Of a stretch of DNA of 64,000 bases, positions 21,515 through 32,623 are shown piece after piece (position 1 is the first letter of the stretch; each line of letters begins with the position of its first letter). Source of the DNA: Plutella xylostella (Eukaryota; Arthropoda; Insecta; Lepidoptera; Plutellidae). Position numbers and translations under genes: made by a program. Where the stretch lies: NCBI RefSeq assembly GCF_932276165.1, contig NC_063986.1, positions 508,501-572,500 on the forward strand, written 5' to 3'. A model generated the notes under the pieces. It searched no databases. It was not told the DNA's origin and saw only the letters and a program-made list of their open reading frames with translations.

Positions 21515-23892
21515 TCATTCAATGGTCAGTAAAAAAGTACAAAATGAGAAACTTTTCCTCAAAATCTGTAACAAACACAAAAAACATATTGACTAATGAC
21601 TCAAGTAGCATTTTTCTTTATATAACAGCTTTTAAAACAGCCATGAGATTCTCTCTTACACTCTTAATTTCATTGACAAGCAGTTTGTCTCCATAATATT
21701 TTGTGTAGTACCTTGTGACTCATGGGTACATTAAAAAAACTATTTATACATATTATTTTATCACCAACTCATAGAACGTGGCCCCACGGGTGCAATGCGT
21801 TGTGACAGCGTCGCAAACATACCTAATTAAGTATTTTTTTATAATTACTCTTCTTTTGTGACGACGGAACTCAACGTACAAATGGGGCCTCATCCTTAGA
21901 CGGTTAACAAACGACTCTTACCGATCCCATAGTCTGTACCCCCACAGGCACCACACCCATAGTAGTCACTCTGATAGGATCTTGAACTCGATTCAAGAAG
22001 AGCATCAAACATTTGCGGTTACTGACATTCATGCTCTCCCAGGGCATTCCATACACAGCATTGATTAGTTTTTCACTCTGTAAAGAGAACGGTCGGTCAA
22101 AGGATTGTCTCAACTTTTTTAAGGGTCAAAGTTGAAAATTATGATAACGAAATATTTATATGTGGCTTAAATAATGAGTTCATTTTAATGGTATCCTTAG
22201 TGAATGATTCAACTTACATAAGTGCTGACAATCTCGAAGGTGATAGAGGTGACGAGCAGGTTGCCCAGCGACACCCCGAGCACGGATAAATTACGCACTA
22301 GAGCATCATGTTCCTAAATTGTAAACACAATAGCCATTTTACGAATTTGATCCATTTTTTTATAATTAAATAAAAAGACTCTTGGATATTAACCAAGATA
22401 CCTATATTATATTTGCTAACCTTATGAAATACTGAAAGCTTATAAGATTGAATTCTTAAGTACATAGATAGACTATTATAAGTCCCACCAAATGTATGTA
22501 AAATCAGTGATGATTTTATGACGAAATAATATATAACTTACACATCGTATACATTCCAGCAGCAGTACGCACAGATTGACCAAGTGAAACATGTAGTTCA
22601 TTCCCAGAATGGGTCCAAAAAACGATGATATTTCATGCACATATCTGAAATTCCGAAGTTATAATAAAAACACCATCCAATAGTTTTGAACTTTGAGGAT
22701 AAATAAAATTAAAATAATCTTACCGCATTATATATTTGTGGTGTTGCATCATTTCAACTAGAGCTTTGTTAATGTATTTATTTTCATCTTCATCATACCA
22801 GCTGAGGATGACTTTATTCATGTTACGTCCAGGAATCTCCACTACCGTTTTTTGTTTTGGCGGTGGTAGATTTTCCATGTTATATTTCAATATTTGGAAA
22901 TGTCCAATGATTTGGAAGATGATAAGAAACAACAGCGTGTCAATACAAAATATGGAAATACATCCAATGTAAGTGAAGTATATGTTGACGAACGTCAGAA
23001 TATAAAAGTAGTCAAAACAGTTGAAGCCAGGAAAGTGGAAGTAGATGGCCATCTCCACATCGATGTCTTCAATATTTAAGCTGCGGAATGCTCCAGCTTT
23101 GTAACTGGTATAAATTGGTGGTGCGTTAAATGCAATGGGCACTGTCATAAACATAACAATATGATATATGGCACAATAGTACGAGAACTTGTTTATTTTC
23201 TCGAAAACCTGTAGACAATCATTATTTCACTTAAAACTTAACGAAAAAAAATATATGTTGTTTACAATCAAATAAAGACGTACCTGTGATGCATAAACAC
23301 TGCTGTGATTGTGATTAACTAAGTGAAACTCCGTAAGGAATCTTTTTAAAATATCATGGTATTTTTTGAACATTATTAGACTGCATCTTCCCTGCAGATA
23401 AGATGAAATTTAATTGTGATATTTGAGGCAATCTGTCGCTAGTAAAAATACGCTAAGTAAGTAAAAGTAAAGTAAAATAGCATTTATTGCCAAAAACAAA
23501 TGAAACCTACTACATAAAATATTTAATTCTTTAGTAAAAACTAAACACATTACATTGGAGTATAACAAGGACAGTAACTAGAATTAAGTTTGGTCACACT
23601 CAGTATATTTATATAAATACTATAAAATAAGAAGCTTACCAACATCATAAAAGTGACAGATGCAGTGATATACAGAATCCCGGCTTCAAGAAACGAGATT
23701 TGGTCAAAGAATACAACGATATAAGTGACCTGCCCCACAAACCCCCAAATGTTTTGCAACATCATCTGAATCTTGTGCCATCTGACGAAAAGAGGCACTT
23801 TTTCCCCGAGAGCCTCGCCAGGCCAGAATCCAGTCCACCAAACGAACCTTTTCATCATCTGTATGTAGTCCAAATCCGTATAATGTTCTTTC
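21515..23892 (-). CDS. Odorant receptor OR-2, start exon uncertain
   Basis: Exons in reading order: 23640-23892, 23284-23391, 22724-23208, 22542-22644, 22218-22313, 21922-22077, 21515-21565. All are in phase and open. The C-terminus is ILRKSFSFCTFLLTIE, with Lys where most paralogues have Thr. Exon 1 starts at a good acceptor (CCCATGACAACAG) and lacks an ATG until MMKRF (23858). Where the neighbours have a five-base ATG exon, OR-2 reads CATGTAAGTGC (near 24033). An apparent 3-nt loss fuses the start codon to the donor, so the usual start exon is not usable as written. Either MMKRF serves as start or a different 5' exon exists. The rest of the protein looks under constraint. Confidence 0.85.
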
Positions 23893-24357
23893 CTGTTGTC
23901 ATGGGAACCAAACTTATTAAGGATCTAATTACAGCTAATAACTACCAACAAATATTATAATAAACCAACTGCTATTGACTTTATTTTTGAAATTACAGTG
24001 AAACAGGGTGAATAAAAATGGACGCACTTACATGATTATAATTATTTCTTTCAAACAACTTATAAGACTTAATTAACTCTTTTAGTTTATCCGAATATGA
24101 TGCGTGAATTAGTAGGTACGGATTTGTAGAAGACTAAGTTATCCTATATATTTCTTTCTTGCTTTTGCTTAATAAGTAGTTCATAAGTGGACAGTTTTTA
24201 TTGAATTGCTCGTTAGTAATTATCATTATTGTGGTACTTAAGTTTCCCTTTTATCATAATAATGCAATTAAGTACAAATTAGATAAATAAATTAGATAAT
24301 GATTAAAGGAAATATACATAAAACCGATTGAAATATATGTATTTATGAGATGTTTTA

Positions 24358-24715
24358 GAGCGGTGGTAGCTCAGTCGGGTAAGCGCCCGCTTCTCACACC
24401 AGAGATGCGGGTTCGAATCCCGGCGCGACATGTACCAATGAGTTCTTTTCTGAATTTAAGTACAATGTAGGTATACCATCGCTCTTACGGTGAAGGAAAA
24501 CATCGTGAGGAAACCTGCATATCTAGATTTAGCACATCTAGATATGTGAACCCACCAACCCGCCTTGGACCAGCGTGGTGGGGAAATGGTCCAAGCTTAG
24601 GAAGGCAGTTTAGACCTTGGGGATATGCACAAAGGTTCCATTCGAGAGAGCCAGGTGCAGGTACTGTTACCCCCACAGAGAATAGAATAGAATAGGATAG
24701 AGAATAGAGAGATGT
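24358..24715 (+). mobile_element. tRNA-headed SINE in the OR-2/OR-3 spacer
   Basis: Begins with GTGGTAGCTCAGTCGGGTAA and GGTTCGAATCCC (pol III A and B boxes). It continues with CTTACGGTGAAGGAAAACAT and CGTGAGGAAACCTGCAT, a hallmark of a widespread lepidopteran SINE, and ends in a GAATA repeat. Its 3' part (CAAAGGTTCCATTCGAGAGA) matches the tail of the LINE at 26810-26900, suggesting LINE-SINE tail sharing. The rest of the 23.9-24.9 kb spacer shows nothing recognisable. Confidence 0.85.
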
Positions 24716-24897
24716 TTTTTGTTATTTTAATAAATTATAAACTCTCTTAAAGTTACCTAATAATATTAAGAAACCTTTTAATTAATAACTAAGTATACTA
24801 AACGTATCCATAGATATAAAATAAAAAAAAAACATAAAGTTTTCGAACAATAAGATTATATTTTAATGTAATGAAACTGATTATAATGTACAATCAC

Positions 24898-27800
24898 TTA
24901 TTCTATGGATAGTAAGAAGGTGCAATACGAGAAACTGGTTTTCAAAATCTGCAAAAAAAGATAATTAATGTATTTAACGTGTTAACTGGTTTCATGCAAT
25001 CTTTATACTTATTTGATTTACTCTGACGGTAATAAAGGAAGGTATCAAAATTCTAGCCAAACCCTTGGAGTATAGAACTATAGAAACGGATTCATTCAAT
25101 CCACCTAAAAATCCAAACTCAAAATTTAGTTATCGATTAAACATACTGAAGTATAAGTATATAAGAATATATTAATTATAATAATATATTTATTTATTTG
25201 CTATTTATTATTTAGCTGCCAGCCTACTTGACGGAGCTACACAAATAATAGACACAAAAAATAGCAATATCTGCTTCTACACAGACAGTATGGCTATTTT
25301 GGGTGCCTTAGGCAGAACTGTAACAAAATCTATATTAATTTTAGAATGTCACAGAACACTGGAAAACCTTAGCATTTCAAATAATGTAACAGTACAATGG
25401 ATTAAAAGTCATAACGACAACATAGGAAATTGCGAGGCTGACCGACTATCAAAAATGGGATCAAATACCCTACCAATAGGGCCAGAACCGTTTATTAGTT
25501 TGTCATCAAAGGCAATAAGGCAATGTCTCACCGATAAAACACTATCTGAACATAATCAGGAGTGGAAAAATCGGGTAGATTGCAGACAGACTAAAGCGTT
25601 TATTGTATCACACAACCATAAACATACACGCTACTTACTCAACCTGTCCCGTAGTAATATATTTATTATTAATGGTAGGATTAATAACAGGACATTGTTG
25701 CGTGAATAAACACTTAGGTATATACCATAGGTACAGTATTGTGCAAATTAATGTGAACACGAGAGAAAATTTGAAAAAAATACATTTATTGGTTCTAAAA
25801 AAAAAAAATAAGATATACCTATATTAATACAATTTAAGTTATTTTAATAGAAAATGTGTCCTCCCTGGCTTTTATAACTTATTCAACACGTTTTGGCATA
25901 GAATCGACATGATTTTAACAGTTTTCTGATATTTACTGGTTTAAAAAACTTGTATGGATTACAGCCTCAATCATTTTAGTTTTTCTCGTGCAATCCGTTT
26001 TACGAAGTCTAACTTTGACGATGGCCCACTTATTTTCAATGGGATTAAGTGCCGGTGAGTTCTCTGGCCATCCAAAGGCATGATATCTTGTTGTCTTTGA
26101 AATATTTAAGCATAATTTTGGACACGCGGAATGGAGCTGAATTTTGTTAAAACTCGCTAAAATATAGTGACTTGCAAGAACGGAGATTAGAAGTTGAACT
26201 AAGAAAATTTTATGATAACGGTCAATAAGTTTTTCAACAAAATTCGCCTCCATTCCACGTGTCCAAAATTATGCTTAAATATTTCAAAGACAACAAGATA
26301 TCATGCCTTTGGATGGCCAGAGAACTCACCGGCACTTAATCCCATTGAAAATAAGTGGGCCATCGTCAAAGTTAGACTTCGTAAAACGGATTGCACGAGA
26401 AAAACTAAAATGATTGAGGCTGTAATCCATACAAGTTTTTTAAACCAGTAAATATCAGAAAACTGTTAAAATCATGTCGATTCTATGCCAAAACGTGTTG
26501 AATAAGTTATAAAAGCCAGGGAGGACACATTTTCTATTAAAATAACTTAAATTGTATTAATTTATTTCTGTTTTTTTTATTTTAGAACTAATAAATGTAT
26601 TTTTTTTTAATTTTCACTGGTGTTCACATTAATTTGCACAATACTGTAACTCAACTAGTCCCTTATGTAGGACATGTAAGGAAGTAGATGAGACGGTTGA
26701 ACATATTCTGTTAGCTTTTCCACCTACTACAGAAACAACAGAGCGCCTACCTCAGCTATTGCAACACCCAGGCCTGCTACTCCAGTTTACTCGGGAGCTA
26801 GGCTGGCTGAGCTAAAATCAAGGGGATTTGTACAAAGGTTCCACTCGAGAGAGCCACGTATACAGGAACTTCACCCCCTATGAGAATAGAATGGAATAGA
26901 ATATTTATTTATTTATTATATATATTATTATTGCAATAGCGACTGTAAACAACCCTTACCGAGCCCATAGTCCGTACTCCGACGGGCACCACGCCCATAG
27001 TAGTCACTCTAATGGGGTCTTGCACTCGATTCAAGAAGAGCATCAAATATTTGCGGTTACTGACATTCATGCTCTCCCAGGGCATTCCATATACAGCGTC
27101 TATCAACTTTTCACTCTGTAAATAAAACATATTTGACATCAGCTTGATGGCCAACTTTAGTTTCGGCAAAAGGACCTATAATAAAAGTAGTAAGTAAGGA
27201 AATCTCAGACACGGCCAAGTTAGACAGAGAAGAGAACCCTCTTAATAGATAGCGGCAAGCCGATAGAAATATGTACACAGACAAAGACATTGTGTGTTGG
27301 CGAAAACTTAGTCTTGATAAAATCGGGCTACAAACGATAGCCAATTGGTTTGAAATAATGATGAAGGAAAGAACGATTATTGTGAAAAGAATGAATCCAC
27401 TTACGTAAATACTGACTATCTCAAAAGTTATCGAAGTGACGAACAAATTTCCCAGTGAAACTCCAAGCAAACATAAATTCCGGACTAGATCATCATGTTC
27501 CTGGATCAAAAAAATATTACTAATTCATTAAATCTAATTATTCTTCAAGATATTTTTAAAATTATCATGACGACCCATCACGTCTCCACTGCTGGGGCAC
27601 GGGTCTCCTTCCAATGAAGAAAGGGTTTTTTTTTAAATGATACTAGGACTGATATAGCGTAACTTCAATCAATCAATTTGCCGCTATGGTCATTGTTAAT
27701 AATCGCGACAGCATCGCTTGAAAGAGCAGCTAAGGTAAGTTCTTAGACCACAGAATGTCATTTTCAAAGGCAACCTTTGTATACTAACAGAGAGTGACAT

Positions 27801-29429
27801 TGAAGCTATACTCACGCAGCGGATACACTCTAGCAGCAGTACGCATAAGTTGACGAGGTGGAACATGTAGCCTAGTCCCAGGTTGGGGCCAAAAAACGAT
27901 GATATTTCATCCACAAACCTGAAATTCAAAATATTTTTTTTACTAAAGGTAGTTTAACGGTTTCAATATATAATTTTAAGCTTACTTAGCCTAATTAAAT
28001 TTGTCTTACCGAACGATGTATTTATGATGTTGTATCATTTCAACCAGTAATTTATTAATACATTTATTTTCATCATCATCATACCAACTCAAAGTGACGT
28101 TATTTCTTTTACCTCCAGGAATATTGACCACTATTTCTTGTTTCGGTTGCGGTAGATTTTCCATGTTGTGTTTCAATATTTGGAAGTGTCCGATGATTTG
28201 AAAAACGATGAAAAACAGAAATGTGTCAATAGTAAATATGGCGATACTGCCAATGAAGATGAAGTAAATATTGACGATTGTAATTATGTAGTAGTAGTCA
28301 AGGCAGTTAAAGCCAGGGTAGTAATAGTAAACGGATAACTCCACATCGATGCCTTCGAGGTTCAAAGTTCTGAATGCCCCAACTTTGTAACTGGTATACA
28401 TTGGTCCAGCGTTATACGCTAGAGGTATAAACATAATTATTCCAATATGATAGATTGTACAAAAGTAAGAAAACTTGTTCATTTTTGCAAATACCTGCAG
28501 ACAAAAAAATACATAAATAAGGAAAACAATAATTTATATGTAGGTAACTTCATTTGTAATAAAATTTTACATACCTCTGCTTCATACCCACTACTGTGTT
28601 TATGATTAACTAAATGAAACTTTGTGAGGAACGTTTTTAATATTTTTTGGTATTGATCGAAGAATAATAGACAAGATCTTCCCTGAAAAATAAAAAAAAT
28701 CACTTAGGCTACGACTTCTACGAGTATATGGTGCAAGACTAAAAGTTAATAATTGTAAACATATAGATCAGAAATTGTAAACGTAGAACATAGATTCAGA
28801 TGGAATCAAAAAAATAAAATGATATTTAGTGGTGTTTTTGTAATTTTATATTATTTTAATCAACGACAATTTCCAAAATAATAGTATTTATTTATAGGTA
28901 CTCACTATCACCATAAATGTAAGAGATGCTGTGATGTACATTATTCCAGCATCAAGAAACGAGATTTTTTCAAAGAATACAACTATATAGGAGACCTGTC
29001 CCACAAACCCGCAACTATTTTGCAGAATCATTTGAACCTTGTGCCATTTAACAAATAGGGGTTCTTTTTCCCCAAGCGCTTCACTTGGCCAAAATCCAGT
29101 CCACCATACAAGTTTTTTCATCATTTGTATGTATTTCAGATTCGTATAATTTTCTTTGCTGTTATAATAGAAACCAGAAATATCTAGTTAATAACTATTT
29201 TCCAGAAATCTAACCAAAGTTCCTAATAGTGTTAGATATCGATACTACAACATTGGAGATGGATAGTAAAATGTCAAGCAAAGAATGCCAAAAGGTGTAT
29301 ACTGTATTAGGCTTGAAAACAATGGTGGAAAATTCTGTATATCTATTAATATTGATTAATTAATGGATCTAGGTATATGTAGTATAAACTTATTTAAATA
29401 AGTATAATTTAAAAAGCTACGTACAACAT
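24898..29429 (-). CDS. Odorant receptor OR-3, intact
   Basis: Exons in reading order: 29425-29429 (ATGTT only, then donor GTACGT), 28906-29158, 28575-28682, 28010-28494, 27816-27918, 27405-27500, 26960-27115, 24898-24948. The start exon supplies Met plus two bases that form a Phe codon with the first base of the next exon. The total is 418 residues, ending ILKTSFSYCTFLLSIE. Exon 1 has FWPSEALGEKEPLFVKW in place of the usual FWPGEALGE. Intron 6 is about 2 kb and holds a LINE fragment split by a palindromic Tc1 derivative. No stops or frameshifts were seen. It is closest in sequence and layout to OR-4. Confidence 0.9.
25215..25709 (+). mobile_element. LINE RNase H domain fragment
   Basis: The plus frame reads CFYTDSMAILGALGRT, then VTVQWIKSHNDNIGNCEADR. 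These are the D of the first RNase H strand and the WxxxHxxxxGNxxAD block of the RNase H domain at the end of Jockey-like LINE ORF2. It starts abruptly (5' truncated) and ends at a stop caused by the palindromic element at 25734. The original reading continues beyond that insertion at 26647. Confidence 0.8.
25734..26646. mobile_element. Palindromic (foldback) Tc1/mariner derivative, 913 bp
   Basis: Ends CAGTATTGTGCAAATTAATG and CATTAATTTGCACAATACTG are terminal inverted repeats flanked by TA on both sides, the Tc1/mariner target. The two halves (about 25734-26152 and 26235-26646) are nearly perfect reverse complements around a loop of about 80 bp. Each arm encodes the same transposase C-terminus on opposite strands (HAFGWPENSPALNPIENKWA, the WPxxSPxLNPIExxW block of Tc1). 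It is therefore an inverted duplication of a truncated transposase, not a functional gene. It splits an older LINE copy and sits in OR-3 intron 6. Confidence 0.9.
26647..26900 (+). mobile_element. LINE ORF2 C-terminus and 3' tail, continuing 25215-25709
   Basis: Reads CRTCKEVDETVEHILLAFPP, then LLQFTRELGWLS and a stop. The gag-knuckle-like Cys spacing and the VEHILL word are usual at the end of Jockey-type ORF2. The 3' UTR CAAAGGTTCCACTCGAGAGA and a GAATAGAATGGAATAGAATA tail follow. The same tail text closes the SINE at 24358. The element was interrupted by the palindromic insertion at 25734-26646. Confidence 0.75.
27565..27630 (-). mobile_element. Short LINE/SINE 3'-end fragment
   Basis: ATGACGACCCATCACGTCTC and TGCTGGGGCACGGGTCTCCT are the reverse complement of the tail found at about 11870-11930. 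It is a small dead fragment in OR-3 intron 4. Confidence 0.65.
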
Positions 29430-29770
29430 GATTGAAACTTTCAAATAATTTGCACGATAAATTGTATGTACTTAGGTATATTTTTACGTCCTGGTTTTAT
29501 GTTAGTAACTTTGTGACCAGGTGCATAGTTGGTTCATAAGTTATGATTAGTTGTGAATTACTTATTGATACATCATTATGTCTACCAGCTACTTTCATAA
29601 CAATATTATGTTATGTGATTAAAGGAAACTAAAAATTTAATAGAAAAAAATGACCTTATGCGAACAGTTACGTAATTTTCTATGTGCAACTATATTAAGG
29701 GTTAAGTAAACTGCATGTTATTATTATTAGAGATATGTTACGAAATGAAAGGGATTTTGCATTTATTACG
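29430..29770. other. OR-3/OR-4 spacer
   Basis: 341 bp of AT-rich sequence between the OR-3 start codon and the OR-4 stop. It must carry the OR-3 promoter and the OR-4 3' flank, but no specific element could be recognised by eye. Confidence 0.5.
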
Positions 29771-32005
29771 TCACTCTATAGTTAGTAAAAAAGTACAGTA
29801 GGAAAAACTGGTTCTCAAAATCTGTAACAATAAAGAAAACTTTTAATTAATCAATTAATGACCTGACCATAATTAAAGAAATGTTTTTTTGCTAGTAGTA
29901 GTAGTAGGTATTTAAGCTAACATCAAAGTATTTTTTACTGTACCAGTTACTAAAGTACCTCAAATCATGAATAACGAAAACATTATCTTACCGATCCCAT
30001 AGTCTGTACTCCGACAGGCACCACCCCTATAGTAGTGACTCTGATGGGGTCTTGAACTCGACTCAAGAAGAGCATCAAACATTTCCTATTACTGATATTC
30101 ATGCTCTCCCAGGGCATTCCATACACAGCATCAATAAGCTTTTCACTCTGTAAATAAAACTATAAATGCAATTTCTATAGTTTTTATTTTGTTATAAATG
30201 CTTTAAAGTGTGCTGGGCGATATCTCAGATTCTGTAAGACTGGCTTGCTAATCCAACTTACGCGGGAGCTAGGTTAGCTGCACTAAAATTAAGAAGAAAA
30301 AGTTGCACACCAGGGAGAGCAACGAAGAATAGATGGGCAATGAATGTATTAGGTAAACAATGAAATTAATTAAATGAGTAATCTTACATGAGTACTGACT
30401 ATCTCAATAGTGATGGAGGTGACGAGCAGGTTCCCCAGCGACACTCCGAGTACGCATAAATTACGCACTAACGCATCATGTTCCTAAATCATAAACATTA
30501 TCAATCAATTTGCGGTCGGAGTACGTATGTACAATCCAATGGCAGAAAATTTACCATTCCTACTCAGTATAAAAATCACGACAGTAAAACGAATATAAAA
30601 AAGTATAGAAGAGTAAGTTATGAAAAGCTCATGATGATGAAAATAATGAGCTTAATACTCACGCAGCGTATACATTCCAGCAGTAGTACGCACAGATTGA
30701 CCAGGTGGAACATGTAGTTCATTCCCAGAATAGGTCCAAAAAAGGATGATATTTCACCAACACAACTAAAAGTAAAATTTTAATGTAAATACAGTTAGGT
30801 ATTTTTTTCATTACAAAAAATTGACAGAGCTATTGTATAGCCACGAGAAATTGGGCATATAGTGTTGCCATGTGAAATTTGTCTTACCGCATTATGTATT
30901 TATGGTGTTTCATCATTTCAACCAGGACTTTATTAATATATTTATTTTCATCATCATCATACCAGCTAACAGTCACGTTATTTCTTAAACTTCCTGGAAT
31001 ATTGACTACTATTTCTTGTTTTGGTTGCGGTAGATTTTCCATCTTATGTTTCAATATTTGAAAGTGTCCGATAATTTGAAAGATGATGAGGAACAAAAAC
31101 GTGTCAATACTAAATATGGCAATGCTGCCAATAAAAGTAAAGTAGAAGTTGACAACCGTAAGAATATAAAAGTAGTCCAGGCAGTCGAAGCCAGGAAAAT
31201 AATAGTACACGGATAACTCCACATCGAGGCCTTCAATGTCTAAACTACGGAATGCTCCGGCCTTGTAACTTGTGTAAATTGGTGCAGCGTTGAACGCAAC
31301 AGGCACAATCATAAACATTCCAATGTGATATATAGTACAATAGTACGAGAACTTGTTTATCTTCTCGAACACCTGTAGATAATGTTAAACATTATGTAAA
31401 CCTTCTGATCATAAACAAAAAAATAAACTCAGTATTCTGTTTACAACTTACCCCTTCTTCATAATGACTGTTGTGTTTATGATTAATTAAGTGAAATTCC
31501 GTAAAGAATCTTTTTAATATATCATGGTATTTTTTGAAGCTAGGCAAAGAGCATCTTCCCTGTAAAATACATAAAGTATTTGATAAATTTGATACACTAT
31601 TAAATAAACATCAGTTAAAATTGCATTTATACTTATAAACGATGTGTTGTGCTCACCATCATCATAAAGGTAACAGACGCAGTGATGTACAAAATCCCAG
31701 CATCGAGAAACGAGATTTGGTCAAAGAAAACAACGATGTAGGAAACCTGACCCACAAATCCCCAAATATTTTGCAGCATCATTTGAATCTTGTGCCATTT
31801 GACAAAGAGGTGCTCTTTTTCCCCGAGTACTTCAGCCGGCCAAAATCCGGTCCACCAAATGAATTTTTTCATCATTTGTATGTAATTCAAGTCCGTATAA
31901 TTTTGTTTTCTGTTAGCATGGAAACAAAACATAATTATTTATAAACCTAACCTTAATTATATCTATACCTTAATTAAAGGGCTAGTAAAAAAGTCCATAC
32001 ATCAT
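29771..32005 (-). CDS. Odorant receptor OR-4, intact and compact
   Basis: Exons in reading order: 32001-32005 (ATGAT, donor GTATGG, rather weak), 31657-31909, 31452-31559, 30888-31372, 30663-30765, 30388-30483, 29992-30147, 29771-29821. The predicted product is 418 residues (MIKQNYTDLNYIQMMKK...), ending ILRTSFSYCTVLLTIE. At 2.2 kb it is among the most compact genes of the array. Exon 2 ends in EEG where most paralogues have EAE, EAK or a close variant. Exon 1 is also open upstream through its acceptor to an in-frame ATG at 31932 (MFCFHANRK), giving an alternative unspliced start. Confidence 0.9.
30225..30330 (+). mobile_element. Decayed LINE tail in OR-4 intron 5
   Basis: CAACTTACGCGGGAGCTAGG and the following TTAGCTGCACTAAAATTAAG are a diverged copy of the LINE end at 26780-26830 (TTACTCGGGAGCTAGGCTGG...GAGCTAAAATCAAG). 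It is too short and degraded to classify further. Confidence 0.5.
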
Positions 32006-32209
32006 TATATATTTTTTCAAATGACTTGCTTGAGTATTTTCGATATTAATAATGTTTGACTGAGTAGATTCGTTTTCAGCGTTAACTTATTAAATTTTTA
32101 GTATGTTGTGAATTATCAATTACTGGTTCGTATCATTAGGGATAATATACTTTATACTATTATAATGTTTAATAATATAATTGGATAAACGATTGGGGGA
32201 AAATATACA

Positions 32210-32623
32210 GAGAAATTCAAATGAGAACGTAAATATGTAAGGAATATGTTTCTTTAAAAAAGGCTAATCTAGAATTCATCATTAGGCAATGTAATTAAAA
32301 AATCGAGTGAAATAAAAAAATCATTTCTATTTTATTCAATTAACAAGTAATAAAAATAAATAAGAAAATAATGAAACTGTAAATATCATGTATTATTTGT
32401 TTCTTTATTCTATAGAGAGAAATTCAAATGAAAACGTAAATATGTAAAGAATATGTTTCTTTAAAAAAGGCTAATCTTGAATTCATCATTAGGCAATGTA
32501 ATAAAAAAATCAAGTTAAATAAAAAAATCATTTCTATTTTATTCAATTAACAAGTAAATAAAAATAAATAAAAAAATAATGAAACTGTAAATATCATGTA
32601 TTATTTGTTTCTTTATTCTATAG
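32210..32623. repeat. Tandem duplication (unit about 207 bp) reaching the OR-5 stop codon
   Basis: GAGAAATTCAAATGAGAACG at 32210 recurs as GAGAAATTCAAATGAAAACG at 32417. The copies stay parallel over about 200 bp with only a handful of differences. Each ends in TTCTTTATTCTATAG. In the second copy this is the end of OR-5 exon 7 including its stop, so the first copy carries a stray piece of the OR-5 terminus. The duplication is recent and lengthens the OR-5 3' flank. Confidence 0.85.

Noticed and set aside
24358..24436. Possible tRNA genes at 19468, 24358 and 57090
   Set aside because: The tRNA-like parts are followed by typical SINE bodies and tails, and the stems are imperfect, so they are SINE heads and not functional tRNAs.
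25933..26451. Two Tc1 transposase genes facing each other
   Set aside because: They are the two arms of one palindrome, each with only the C-terminal third of a transposase, so neither is a functional gene.
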